A model generated the notes under the pieces. The model ran no database searches. It had not been told where the DNA came from and saw nothing but the letters and a program-made list of their open reading frames with translations. Shown here piece by piece: positions 10,431 to 21,669 of a DNA stretch of 64,000 nucleotides (position 1 is its first letter; each line of letters opens with the position of its first letter). The stretch covers positions 126,737,735 to 126,801,734 of the forward strand of contig OY987298.1 of assembly GCA_963920635.1 (NCBI GenBank), in the 5' to 3' direction. The DNA comes from Pseudeuparius sepicola. Lineage: Eukaryota; Arthropoda; Insecta; Coleoptera; Anthribidae. The position numbers and the translations under genes are program-made.

Positions 10431-11099
10431 TTCGTAACAAGTGACTTACTTATAACCTAAACCGTCACTTAATAGGTATGTTACTAGCATAGGAGTAGAA
10501 AAACAGTATTCCAGAGGTACCCATTCAAATTTTTTACCCGGGAATAAACACGCAACTTCCACACCGATAGCATACAAACGGCCTTTTCTCGGAAAATACG
10601 CGCACAATAACTGATGGGATGGCACCACGCCGATGCCGGGAAAATTGCAACCGGCAGGTGCCAGTTATCTCCGGTTTGCATGTGGATGTTCGGATGAGCG
10701 CCGAAGGCGGCACGGAGTTGCTCACGTCCCCGCGAAATTTCTGCCAGGTGGACGAGTCTGCCCTACTTTTGCGACAAATTTTCTTTTCGATTCGATTCTC
10801 CACCTCTCTTAGGATAAACTCGACGATACGCTCAAGACAATGGGGAACTTGGACAAAAATTAAATTTGAAAAATATTGCTTTCAAACGTAGTTTATTGCC
10901 ATTAAATGAACTACAGTTCACAAAAAAACTCATTTTTTATTTTTATGTAATAAATGTAAGCAATTAAAAACTGCATAATTCAAATCATTCTTGTAACGCG
11001 CGCTCCTTGGTTATGACGTCAAGTAGTTCGTTGGTGGTGACGCCTCTGGTGTATCTCAGTCTTGATAATTGATAATGTTTGAAAAGAGTTATTTGCATT
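10431..11099. other. Unassigned GC-rich stretch
   Basis: About 10530-10800 is GC- and CpG-richer than the surroundings and open on both strands, but with no recognisable domain on either. It could be a promoter-proximal or repeat-derived segment. TGACGTCA-like (11014) and other single sites are not enough to call a regulatory element. Confidence 0.3.
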
Positions 11100-11180
11100 G
11101 CGAGATGCGTAAGCTCACTTTTTTGGCCGGGGAGGGCGTTTAACGCCCGTGTTGCCTCGGGTCTTAAGAGGCTACGATAC
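11100..11180 (+). repeat. Inverted-repeat partner of 14901-14960
   Basis: GCGAGATGCGTAAGCTC, TTTTTGGCC and CTTAAGAGGCTACGATAC match the complement of 14901-14960 with changes. The two may be ends of a decayed element about 3.9 kb long. Confidence 0.4.
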
Positions 11181-11325
11181 TTATGAAATCCGCCCGAAGT
11201 GCCCGACTCAATTCAGGACAAACGTCGCTCGATTAGATATGCCTATCCTTTTCCTTCCTCTAGTCCCCACGACTCCCCACTCCAGCCTGCTCGTTCACAG
11301 TGACTGAGGCGGCCGGTCGTGGGCA

Positions 11326-12525
11326 CTACACTGAGAAAAATCTGTTACTTTGTAAAAAAAAACTTTTTAATTCAAAATGAGATATTATTCCTCAAACTCA
11401 AGCAGAAGCTTTTTTGTAACTAATAATAATCAACTCAATTACAATTGATATTGAATTCGAATGAATAATTTAAATGTAATATTTCATTTCAATCAATACC
11501 ATGTCATGTTCTGGAATTGATTCTATAATACTTCTTCTCTAAGCACATTCTTTTCTCAGAACAATATAACGTTTAATTTGAGGCCTCATGTTCATTATTA
11601 TACTGAAATTACAACTGCTGTCATTGGATTTTTGCTGGATTTGTAATAATTGTGGGTACTAATATCAGTTATAATTATTAGTAATATATCATATTATTGC
11701 CTGAATAATAAGCAAATGATGTGTAAAATGCAAATCAAGTTGCAAGTGCAGCAACTTGTAATTGACAAAAACAGAAATGTTGCAGATGAGATCAATAAAT
11801 TAATAACATTTAATTTTAGTGGATACAATAGTTCTAGTAACCCCCAGTTTATTAATAGCTCTTCTATTGCCATTCACTTGCACAGTGTTCATTATGACTA
11901 CGAACGATATAGAGTGTAGGGTTGATTCAAAACCTTAACTGAGAAATTTGCCATCATTCGTTTTGGTAAATTGCTCAGTCAATGTCACAGTTTTTTTTTA
12001 CTAACGTGTTTGTAATAGGAGATTTGGTTCAGTCGAGTTCAATCTAACTTGTATTTGATATGAATTCTAATATGTAATTCTAATAATTTCTTGAATACCA
12101 TAAAAATTGAAAAACATGATTTACTGATTATATTGATGAATATAAAAGTTGCAATTAAGTTGCTTTGTTTATCCAATGAATTATAATGTTTTTTCAGTTG
12201 CTTATGGGGTACTCTTATATAGTTTGGAGTAGTCCGAGGGTGAGAATTATTATTATTTAAATAAAATAAATTTAATTGTTTAAACAAAACATGAGACATT
12301 TTAAAACCGAGGTTATGCTTTCATTGTAGTATGCCAATTTTAGTATCGAAGTGGCAATATGTCTTCTTAACGGAAATTAAACTATTTTAAACTTATTGGT
12401 TCATATATAACAATATAGATTATATTGTTGGGACCACATATATTTGCTTGTATATTTAAAGTAATGTAAAAATGACTATATACACGAACTCACTAAAATC
12501 ACAACAGTCTTTTTTTTCTGTGTAG
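11326..12525. mobile_element. Possible non-autonomous DNA element
   Basis: CTACACTGAGAAAAATCTG at 11326 and a loosely matching complement ending TTTTCTGTGTAG at 12525 could be terminal inverted repeats. The interior is AT-rich with no convincing ORF. A clear target duplication was not found, so this is tentative. A dispersed repeat copy (12194-12260) lies within it. Confidence 0.3.
12194..12260 (+). repeat. Dispersed repeat with ATT tail, copy 1
   Basis: CAGTTGCTTATGGGGTACT, then AGTTTGGAGTA, then GAGGGTGAGAATTATTATTATT. The same module occurs at 61386-61452 (inverted) and 63481-63542. The (ATT)n tail suggests the 3' end of a SINE or LINE. Confidence 0.6.
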
Positions 12526-12681
12526 ATAATATGAAATAATAAGTCGGGTGCCGGCCGCCGCCGACGGGACACACGAGTCTCGCCGATGCCGACGAAGAAG
12601 CGCGAATATATATTTAAAAAACGGCGATGGCCTGTTTGCTTTATTGCAAAAATGATATTTTTTGAAAGTTATTCAGGGCGT

Positions 12682-12936
12682 TCACTTTTCGTTGGCAGCA
12701 CACTGCATAGCTTTTTGGCGTCGAGGCAATTTTACTATTATTTCACAGGTGTTAAAAATCATTTTGATATCAGCAAAGGTGCATACTATGAAGGGTTCGT
12801 GTATAAAAAACTTCTGTAATTGCTCAATTATAAAATCTAAATTAACGATTCGATTACCCAAGTCTTCTTGGACCACATTAGGGTCAGTTGAACATCTATC
12901 AATGCTTGATTGGATAATTGTTCTGCATAATAGCAC
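12682..12936 (-). pseudogene. Unrecognised coding-like ORF
   Basis: An 80-codon - strand frame with protein-like composition (IIQSSIDRCSTDPNVVQEDL, then IIEQLQKFFIHEPFIV) and no internal stop. If the 39-bp palindrome at 12934-12972 and one of its flanking repeats are left out, the frame extends a further ten codons or so upstream. No domain recognised. Confidence 0.3.
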
Positions 12937-12972
12937 AGACCTATATAGCTAGCGAAGCTATATAGGTCTGTG
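12934..12972. repeat. Perfect 39-bp palindrome with 7-bp flanking repeats
   Basis: Arms of 17 bp (CACAGACCTATATAGCT and its exact complement) around a 5-base centre AGCGA. Flanked on both sides by ATAATAG (12927-12933 and 12973-12979), which looks like a target-site duplication. The structure is two terminal repeats with almost nothing between them. Confidence 0.8.
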
Positions 12973-13109
12973 ATAATAGTGTTGCTACGGCTACGACTAG
13001 ACAAGTGTCTAAAGTCTACTTCTATAAAATGTTTTATATCTATCTATCTAATCTAATTGAAAACTTTCTACCCTGTAAGAGTTCATTTCAGAGGGATTGG
13101 AAGTGAATA

Positions 13110-13490
13110 GGCCCTATTAGGATACTATTATTTGTTTATTTAAAAACAGTAAGCGGTTTCGTTAATCTATAAAATTACATCATCAAGGACTACTATACAA
13201 GATTTAAAAAAGTAAATATAGTCTAAGAGCTTGCAGAAAATTTGGAGGAGATACTTAAAAAAAGATAATAATGATGTAAATGTTTTTAATTGTTTCAACT
13301 TTGACTTGTGGCTGAATGTATATATTTCAAATATATAATGGCCAGGTAAGTAAAGGTTCTTTATTTATTTATACATATACCTACTACCTGCCCTGAGGAT
13401 GTAGGTAAATTTATAGAGTTACGAAACCGGTCTCCTTTTTTAAGTAAAGTAATAGTTGTGAGATAATAGGAGCTATTAATTTCTAATCCC
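13110..13490. repeat. Inverted pair of Penelope-like motifs
   Basis: 13110-13195 (- strand) and 13383-13490 (+ strand) are diverged inverted copies. Each has TGATGATG or TGAGGATGTA, a run TATAGA, then ACGAAACCG and a T-rich/AAATAAA block. The order CTGA-n-GA...CGAAAC is the same as in the Penelope terminal repeats at 1722 and 6140, suggesting a related element. No coding sequence between them. Confidence 0.4.
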
Positions 13491-13603
13491 TTGTAAATGT
13501 TCCATTCAAAGCCCTATTATTCCCAGAAAGTTTGTTTCTCAAACCCTATGCACCTGCCACTACTACTTATACCTAGGTATACATACCTAAATCCGAATAA
13601 TAA

Positions 13604-13849
13604 GTGTGCAAAATATGTGTTAGTACCCCAGTAGCCCTGTCTCAAATTCTGGGAATCCTATTAGGTACGGGAATAAAAGCACACAAGCCCACAAATTACT
13701 CCTATTGGTTTCACTGTGACTGTTGTGACATCATTATCAAACATTATCCTGACTGCCGTTCAGTTTCAGAACCTTCTGACAAATCTGAATTATCGAACCT
13801 TCTAGAAAATTTATTAAAATGTCGTAAATTCGACAGACTGGAACAATAA
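13604..13849 (+). other. Short ORF followed by AATAAA, unrecognised
   Basis: An 81-codon frame containing CDCCDIIIKHYPDCR and ending SNLLENLLKCRKFDRLEQ, with AATAAA overlapping the stop region at 13846. The composition is plausible for a terminal exon or a small transposon protein, but I see no family and no clear acceptor. Low confidence. Confidence 0.25.
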
Positions 13850-15838
13850 AATGTACTATTTTTATTTTGCCCGATTTTCAACTCCAATGACTTTCGAACA
13901 ATCTTCTAACGAACAAGTTTCTAAAACTGACTGGATGTCAGATTTATCATCGTTCTCTCTGGAAAGTATATAAATTAGCTTTTATCACGCAGCAATTTGA
14001 CACAATAATCGTATTACATAGGATATTATTCGTTTTCAAAAAAGCTTCACATGACCCATTTATTTGACAAGAATATTGCTTTTACCTATCACATTTTTAA
14101 GTAAACATCAAACGCACAATATGGTCTAGAATTTAAATTACTCTTTTTGCACGACCAGGCCATTTTATGCCCTAGGGATTAAACCATTTTACACAAAAGC
14201 AAACAGTACTTTGTGAATAATAATTATTTATTTATTATTCCTGAGGGAATAATAATAATGGGTATTATATTATGACATACATAATGTCGCGGTAGAAAAT
14301 ATTTTCTCCACCTTCGGGTACTCGGAAATATAAATATCTGCTAATATTCAAAACAAGCGAAACACAAATAACTCCCTAATAAAATGAAATATGAAACATC
14401 TGATATCGATTGAAAGTTCCCCTGACGTGGTTCCCGAGCCCGGTGAGGTAGGCCGAAGTAGGGGGAGTAGGGGAACCACGAGTTCGAGCGAACGCCCGCC
14501 CGCCCGCCTACCTCCGTACGTCTAATTCCTGCTCGGATGGCCAATTCACGGATCATTTTATTGCGGGGCAATGGGTTCGTAGTTTTCAAATCATAGCCAA
14601 ACGAACAAACGTATCGACTTGAAAGTAGTCTTAAAATAATGTTATCGAATGCCTCAATCGTCGTTGTGTCTTTCGGATTATTTTTGAGCGGCGGAAATAC
14701 TCGAAATTCTTAACCGAATATAGTCGAATTTCGGGTATGTTTGGCATTTTTTTTTCACAGTGTCGCTTTAGTCCTGCACAGTTCGTGACACACAACGACG
14801 ATTCTTCATAGTTTTATCTAAGCCACAAAAAAAAATCAAGTGAAAATATTAAGAAATGCAAGTAGGAGATGTAAACTACGAAACCCTTGCAAATGGGGGG
14901 TATCGTAGCGCCTTAAAGCTCTCTCAGAGGCCAAAAAGAGCTTATGCATCGAGCTATGTATAACATTTTTCCTGCTACTGTCAATTTCATATTAGTTAGG
15001 TAAATACTTTGAATTTAAATACACTATGGAGTAGATTGTGAGTAATAATCTTCACCTACATCAGATCCCTCTGGAAATGGGTCGCCGAACTGTTTATTTT
15101 AATGTTAAATTTTCATTCTTCCTTCCCTAATTCTGTGTAGCTGTCACTCCTGTCACTGCCTTCTGATCGGTCGAGCGGTGTGACGTCACAACCATTCCAG
15201 CGCTTTTCATGTCGTTTCAAATGAATAGCTTGCGGTCACAACTTTAATTATTTATTGCAAATGCAATATTGCGATTTGAGGGCTGATATATTTAAATATA
15301 TTAAAGAAATAAAAAAAATTGTTCAAGTTCCCCATTATTAGCCCTACCTACACTGGAGTTGTGTAGAAATTTTTTTACTACATACCAACAACTGGACAAA
15401 TTATATTTTTCCAAGGCTGTTTCATATACCGTCGGATATAATACAGGATCGCACTTCTCTACTTTTGTTTGGGGATGTTAGCCTTAACAGGACTGCTTTG
15501 CGCTCCATACCTTTGGAATAATTAATGTGCTTTCTTATCATTTGGCAGCAATAATTGTGTTTTCGTCGACTCTGGTCAAACAGAGAGCGATCCTGAGTAT
15601 TTGAAATATCTGGAAACCGTATTTATGATGGAGGATGGGGATGGAGGGCCACATTCTATTAAAAAATCATCTGTAAATAAATGCGTGTCGTGTCCCCAGT
15701 AAGGGTGTACTTAAGATAATTACTTTTTTCTATATTTTTTTTGAAAAATATTTTGTCGACTATCTGAAAATTTGGTTTTAGAATTGCCTTGTATAAGTAA
15801 ATAATTCCAGAATTACATAATTATTATTCTTGTTGCAG
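13850..15838. other. Unassigned stretch, probably dpr intron
   Basis: No gene seen. 14430-14560 is a small GC-rich patch with CGCCCG repeats. A segment at 14901-14960 is the inverted partner of 11100-11180. Since the last dpr exon follows on the same strand, this region is most simply its last intron. Confidence 0.4.
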
Positions 15839-15948
15839 GAGAAAACCCAGCGGCCATGCAGCATGGTGGTAAGGCGTTTTCATGGCTCCACTGCAGCCGG
15901 TCCCACTGGATGCTGTTACTTTTCTCACTGAGTATAGTGCTGTGCTAG
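15839..15948 (+). CDS. dpr-family protein, last coding exon (GPI tail)
   Basis: C-terminal exon of a dpr-type immunoglobulin protein, a neuronal cell-surface recognition molecule that pairs with DIP proteins in insects. A clear acceptor (TTATTATTCTTGTTGCAG) precedes it. The exon starts in phase 1: the first codon is completed by a base from the upstream exon. It encodes GENPAAMQHGG, the segment that follows the second Ig domain in dpr proteins. Next come a short polar stretch and a hydrophobic end (WMLLLFSLSIVLC), then TAG at 15946. The hydrophobic end fits a GPI-anchor signal. The upstream Ig exons of this + strand gene are not in the window. The paralogue cannot be named. Confidence 0.75.
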
Positions 15949-16442
15949 TCATGGCGCCTGTAGTGATAATTTAGACAAAATTGAATGACATTTGTGGAAA
16001 ATACGAACCACGCCAACTGTGATCAGTGAACTCGTACGATTATTGTAATGATATATAAATGAATGGAAGGAGGTCAGTGTTCAAAGCGTCGTATAGCTTT
16101 TTCTACGTGTGTTGAGAGACTATGTAATGAATTTAAAAACAAATGTTTAAAGATGTACCGAATACCTACAACATAATATGGTTTGAATTATTATTTCTTC
16201 TTAAATTATTTAGCATGGGATTGGTTAAAAATGTACACCCTCGTAACTTATTTTTAGAATTCTAATATGAAAGGAAAGTCTCTACTGTCGGAGGAGAGAG
16301 GCTCAAAATATCACAATTTACAATCGTACCAATTAGTACTAATTATTGTTATACCTACTATTAATTTGTGTGTTTTAAGTTGACAAAATCATTTAAAATA
16401 TTCGTAGGTATTTCCAACAGTCAATCAGAGAAACATAATAAA
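15949..16442 (+). other. Probable 3'UTR of the dpr gene
   Basis: Non-coding sequence following the stop. The first good AATAAA is at 16437-16442. The transcript may extend further; the true cleavage site cannot be fixed from sequence. Confidence 0.4.
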
Positions 16443-17411
16443 TTAATCTAGAAACGTGTTTTACAGACAAATAATTTGGTATGTATCATTATGCCTTTTT
16501 TTGTTTTGTTTATATTCGTTGATTACGATGTAATTAAACTTATATCTAGTAAATATGAAGAGGTGCAAAACTTGGTTCATTTTCATCAATGATGCAATCC
16601 CGATAATGCACGAAACGATGACCTTTTTGAAGTTGCTGTTAATATCTTTCTATTTCAGATTGTCTGTAAAATATATTGTTCAAAAAAATAACATAAAAGT
16701 GGCTACATTGTGTATATGCTATAAATTGATATTAACCCAAAAACTAAATTAATCTTTTGTATCGACAACTATGGCGTACATCTATTATGGTAGGTATTAC
16801 TAAATATTAGATATTGTAATATAAATTTCAATAGACGCATGCGGCAAATCTGTACAGTAGTAAATTAAGTATAATGTCTACTTCATCAACAGTCCCAGTG
16901 CTGTAAGCAAGTTATGTAAAAAAGCCATAAACATGTTATTAGATATTATTGAAAATACATTGTTATACGTTGTAATAATTTTTAAAAACACACATGAACT
17001 GAAATGGAGTATTGCCTAAACATTATGGGGGTATTTGCAATGCATCCATAAAAAACTACCAATTTTTCATTAAATTACTGCCCAAATCTGCCATATCTAT
17101 TTACATTTTTGTATACTTAAAAAACTTTTATATCGAACGATAAGCAAGTACCCTCATGATTCAGCGTCTACAGAATGAAACGTTATATTCTTCTAGATTC
17201 ATAGTTCGACATAGGTAAAAACACATTCATGTACTTGTCACTTTTAAATACGTGCATCTAAGAAATGTTCATTGATAGGGTGATAACTTGGCGCTATCGA
17301 GAAGGCAACTATGATTTCCTCTGGCGCGTGTTGTTTCTGTTTGAACGCAGTTATGTTTTCCTAAATATTATCAACCGTTATTTTACTACGATGTGTCATA
17401 TAGGTGTATAA
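16443..17411. other. Unassigned AT-rich stretch
   Basis: No gene or clear repeat. An open frame at 16555-16752 has biased, AT-driven composition and no homology I recognise. Confidence 0.35.
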
Positions 17412-18397
17412 AATATTTATTTAATAAAAATAAAATTGTATATAATAATTCTAATTTGTCGTTTTATTTTATTCGAATAAGGATTGGTGTCCAATTCGTG
17501 CGGTATACCTAATAAAACATTCCCAATTCGTGCGCAAACCCAAACAGTAATAAAAGTATTGCCTAGTTAGGGCGTTTTGAATATTCAAAATAGTAATAAA
17601 ATTATTGCCTAGTTCGGGCGTTTTGAATATTTAATTTTTGACGTGTTACCTATAGATAAATATGAAGTACCTACATACCCTTTGGGTACTTATATCAAAG
17701 ACCTACTTGAACCACCTTTGATTTCCGTAAGTCACTACTGTTTTATTGCAAAAACTGGAAAATTTTAATAAATAAAAAAGTAAGTTTTCCAAATTTATTT
17801 TATATACAATTACTACATGGGTATATGTCGCAGGCATAATGCGAATTTAGGCTTTTTATAAACTTCCTAGGCATTTTATAAAAAGCCGGCAAAACTCTAG
17901 CATAATACAATGCATTTTTCGTTATGACTACACCAATTCAGGCAAATTGATAAAATGCCGGCAAAACAAGATTTGTATCAAGAATGTGTATCACGTTGTG
18001 ACTGATTTTTCTAGGCATTTTACGATTTACCAAAAGCGGTGCCGTCAAAACGTGAAAATACAATAAAAAATGAAATAATGCAGTTACAGTAAGAAAATCG
18101 CCATGACCCGCCGATTTCCGTTCGCAGGGGGACCTTCATTGATGCATATGTGATGTTGATAAAGCCACCCCTGTGCGGGTCACCAACCCCAACTTTAAAA
18201 TTTCAAATGGAACTACCCAACTTACGTGATACATCATTTGAAAGGGATTTTTTTTTGCGAATTCAGTAATCACTCGTTTTTTACAATCGGTTAAAATTTA
18301 CAAAAGTTATAAGCAAAAACCTAGTTTTGATGGATGCTCCAAGTCAGTAGCTATTGAGATAAATATTAGACATTGAATTATTGAAGTCTTTAATTTA

Positions 18398-18704
18398 TGA
18401 AATGTTCAAAATGACCGCCGTCATTGGCTAAGCAATAATAAAGCCGAAATGAGAATTCTTGCCTAACCTTTAACAATATTTGTGAAGTAATACGGCGGCA
18501 TTCTTGTGTTATTCGTTTTTTAGGTCTTCTGTCTTGCGTAGAGGAGTTCTGTAAATAACCGATTTAAGGTGACCCCAAAGAAAGAAATCAAGAGGTGTCA
18601 AATCCGGACAGCGAGCTGGCCATTCTATTGATCGTCTTCTTCCTATCCATTTACCTGGAAACCTTCGATCCAACCACTGCATCACCGGAAAATGTAATGG
18701 GGTG
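18398..18704 (-). pseudogene. Mariner-type transposase C-terminus, left arm
   Basis: About 100 codons on the - strand: KWIGRRRSIEWPARCPDLTP, then LDFFLWGHLKSVIY, then a broken stretch and finally GGHFEHFIN and a stop. This is the same DDE family as the other transposases of the window. A stop interrupts it near 18528. The N-terminal and central catalytic parts are missing. Confidence 0.65.
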
Positions 18705-18872
18705 GAGGATCAATGGAATGGCCAGCTCGCTCTCCGGATTTGACAACTCTTGATTTTTTTCTTTGGGATCACCTGAAATCGGTGATTTACATAACTCCTC
18801 CACGCAACACAGAAGACCTAAAAAAAACGAATAACCCAAGAATGCCGCAGTATTACTTCAGACAAACAAAGT
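18696..18872 (+). pseudogene. Mariner-type transposase fragment, right arm
   Basis: Mirror of the preceding fragment: MEWPARSPDLTTLDFFLW, then HLKSVIYITPPRNTEDLK. It has its own substitutions (P to T in the DLTP motif, G to D after LW). It breaks off at the LTR-like insertion; the remainder of the arm resumes at about 19599. Confidence 0.6.
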
Positions 18873-18875
18873 GAC

Positions 18876-19598
18876 ATCTGTGGACCGATGACCAAACTAT
18901 TCAGACTTACTTCTACTGAATCATAACAAATAAAGATAACATTATACAAAATACAGGGGACAATCAATAACAAAATATACGAGGATTACTCGATAAGATA
19001 AACATTAGATAAATCAAAGTCCAATCGCCGAGTCTGCAAAATCTGCGAGTATAAATCCAGCACCAGCCACAGGCTGGGGATCAGTAAGCCCCGCTTATTA
19101 GCAGCTACTCACTGACCACCCTCGGTGGTCTGACCTGGCAATGGATCCCGCTTAAATAGCCTCCTTGTTCAGGTCGGGCTCCGAGGGGCAGACGACAGCG
19201 CCCCTGGGCACTGTTGAAGACGTCAGTGGGTCAGTAGCGGCACCCCGCCGTCGCGTCGGGTCAAGGGCGCAGCTCGCGTACCGGTCACTTCTACGTACTA
19301 TCGGTCGCGTCGGTCCACAGTCCGCGCTACCTCCGCCATGGTCCAGATACTGTTAGAGGCATATCTGTGAGTGCAAGAATAAACATCACCCTAGTTTGTA
19401 CCTGCTGTCTTTCTTCTGCGCTTCGCGACTCCCGCACCCAGTGATCCCGGCAAGCTGTGAGGGTTAATCCAACCCTCCGGCACAGACAAGTAGTGCGTCA
19501 CATGGTAAAGGCTCCGTGTGAAGGCACTCAGTTGTGACACGTGGTGGAGGCGCGCAGTCTTCAAGCTACACCACGCGTCTCCCACGTAAACTTGTGTG
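18876..19598 (+). mobile_element. CpG-rich insertion, possible solo LTR
   Basis: This stretch interrupts the right arm of the palindrome; the left arm (about 18480-18500) shows the uninterrupted order. It is much richer in GC and CpG than its neighbours. It has a TATA-like GTATAAAT at 19051 and AATAAAC at 19377, the layout of an LTR. ACAA occurs at both junctions, consistent with a short target duplication. The canonical TG...CA ends are not clear, so LTR is an inference. No ORF with a known domain. Confidence 0.45.
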
Positions 19599-20282
19599 AC
19601 AATATTGTTAAAGTTTAAGCAAGAATTCGAATTTCGGCTTTATTATTGCTTAGACAATGACGGCGGTCATTTCATAAATTAAAGACCTCAATAATTCAAT
19701 GTCTGTTGAAACTTTAAAGTTGGGGTTGGTGACCCGGACAGGGGTGGCTTTATCAATATCACATAATATGCATCAATTTTGTGATATATTGGGGGTGGGA
19801 AGTTTTCAAATGAACACCCTGTACATATATTAGTAATAGGTACCTACATTCTTACCTAAATGTTAAATACAACTAAATATTATGCAATACTTTAGATTAT
19901 CTGACAGAAAAGTAAAAAAGTTAATAAGTATGTATTTTTATATCATGAAGTGTTCACTGCTTATTGATGTTTTCTTAATAACAAAATTTATTAAGTTTTC
20001 TGTAACTGCATTATTTTATTTTTTTATTGTATTTTTACGTTTCGACAGCACCGCTTTTGGAAAATCGTAAAATGCCTAAAAATAATCAGTCACAACGTGA
20101 TACACATTCTTCTGTTCTTGTTTGCCGGCATTTTATCAATTTGAATTAGTGTTTTAGTCATAACGAAAAATGCATTGTATGCTCGCGTTTTGCCGGCTTT
20201 TTATAAAATGCCTAGGAAGTTTATAAAAACCATAAATTCGCATTATGCCTACGACATATACATTGACTTAACACGTAAATAT

Positions 20283-21240
20283 TTACACATATAAAATAAT
20301 TATTCCAATGCTATAATATACAAAACTTATAAAGTACTTCGCGAACGGTTTTTTGTTTTCTGCAAAATCTCTCAATATGTTTTTCACTCGTATATCCAAA
20401 TCAATATATCGTTTGCATCTTTTCGGCAAATGCAAATCAATCATCCTTTGTGCTTGAATGTCGTAATATTGCATTTCTTGTAGTATCGTTGCCATTAGCT
20501 CGTATGTGTGCTTTTCTTATCAGTTTATTTAATCGGTTATGCCAGCCTTCCACTGAGTTTGTTGTTCGGTGTCTTTCGTTGTAGCATGTCCAAATAGATT
20601 GATCGTCCCATCAATTGCTCCGCGAAGTAGTCATTGAATTGTATGAGCTTGTCATCTTGCGGCATATCTTCCATAATCACACATACCGCCTATGGTCTCT
20701 TATATCCTTGTGTTCTTTGTACAGTATGGCAAGTTCTAAATCTTGTACTTTGCGTCACAATGCCTTGTTGAAATGACAATTACACCTTTTTACTGCAGCA
20801 TCGGGAAATACTTCTTCTAGAGCGTTAATGGCAGACTTTTCAAATCGATGTAAACTTTTTTCAGTAAAAATTCAGGGCATCGTTCCTTAATGAGAGTAAA
20901 CAGCCTTCGGTAGGTTTCTTGTTTGGCAATAGAGCATAAACAGCGGGGATTACATTTGTTGTTTCTGCAGTGCTCCAAAATCAACATGGATCGTGTAAAG
21001 CTAAAATCCTGTTTTCTTGCTCCGTCATCGAGTATGTACATGTACCCTTGCATATAAATATGATGAGGAATGCTGATTTCTTCCGGTTTCTTTGGTAGGT
21101 TGGTAATACCAAGTGTCTTGAATCTGTGTGTGTACAAAACATTCTTGACAGACGAGAATTCAGGAATTTGTCTCTATGCATAGAAAATTGTCACGATCTT
21201 CTTACAACTTTGTTGCGCTGCGTCCGAATTAAACGTAATT
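20283..21240 (-). pseudogene. MULE transposase remnant, copy 1
   Basis: Several frames on the - strand together resemble a Mutator-like (MULE) transposase of insects: ETYRRLFTLIKERCPEF, then a broken piece with the FPDAA..RCN.HF region around 20750-20830, then the NER.RTTNSVEGWHNRLN region. The C-terminal stretch is MATILQEMQYYDIQAQRM. Frameshifts and stops are numerous. The same decayed gene is present in copy 2 with mostly the same lesions, so it was already dead when duplicated. Confidence 0.7.
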
Positions 21241-21669
21241 CTACCGTGAAATGGATGTTTTCCTAAATATTTATTTAATAAAAATAAAATTGTATATAAT
21301 AATTTTAATTTGTCGTTTTATTTTATTCGAATAAGGATTTGTGTCCAATTCGTGCGTTGCAGTTCGTGCGGTATAATAAAACAATCCCAATTCGGGCGCA
21401 AACCCAAACAGTAATAAAAGTATTGCCCAGTTCGGACGTTTTGAATATTTAATTTTTGAGGTGTTACCTATAGATAAATATGAAGTACCTACATACCCTT
21501 TAGGTACTTATATCAAAGACCTACTTGAACCACCTTTGATTTCCGTAAGTCACTACTGTTTTATTGCAAAAACTGTAAAATTTTAATAAATAAAAAAGTG
21601 AGTTTTCCAAATTTATTTTATATACAATTACTACATAGGTATAGGTGCATTGACTTAACTGGAAATTAT

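Larger units (their letters stand above)
18125..19821. mobile_element. Nested mariner-type element with mirrored transposase ends
   Basis: The right end is CAAATGAACACCCTG followed by TA; the left end near 18125 (CAGGGGGACCTTCATTG) is damaged. The arms pair over long stretches, including GATAAAGCCACCCCTGT and GGTCACCAACCCCAAC. Each arm carries a piece of the same transposase C-terminus in opposite orientation. A CpG-rich LTR-like insertion (18876-19598) separates parts of the right arm. Confidence 0.6.
17826..20256. mobile_element. 2.4-kb inverted-repeat element in MULE unit 1
   Basis: Ends TGTCGCAGGCATAATGCG and CGCATTATGCCTACGACA; arms of about 230 bp (17826-18090 and 20025-20256) rich in GCCGGC and CCTAGG motifs. 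TATA flanks both ends (17822-17825, 20257-20260). MULE unit 2 at 21631-21650 reads GGTATAGGTGCATTG without the element, an empty site in the paralogous copy. The class is not recognised from the ends; a 4-bp duplication would exclude hAT. Its interior is a further nested element (18125-19821). Confidence 0.7.

Noticed and set aside
10446..10891. Overlapping open frames on both strands in a GC-rich patch
   Set aside because: High GC removes stops in several frames at once; none shows a domain or splice-consistent structure.
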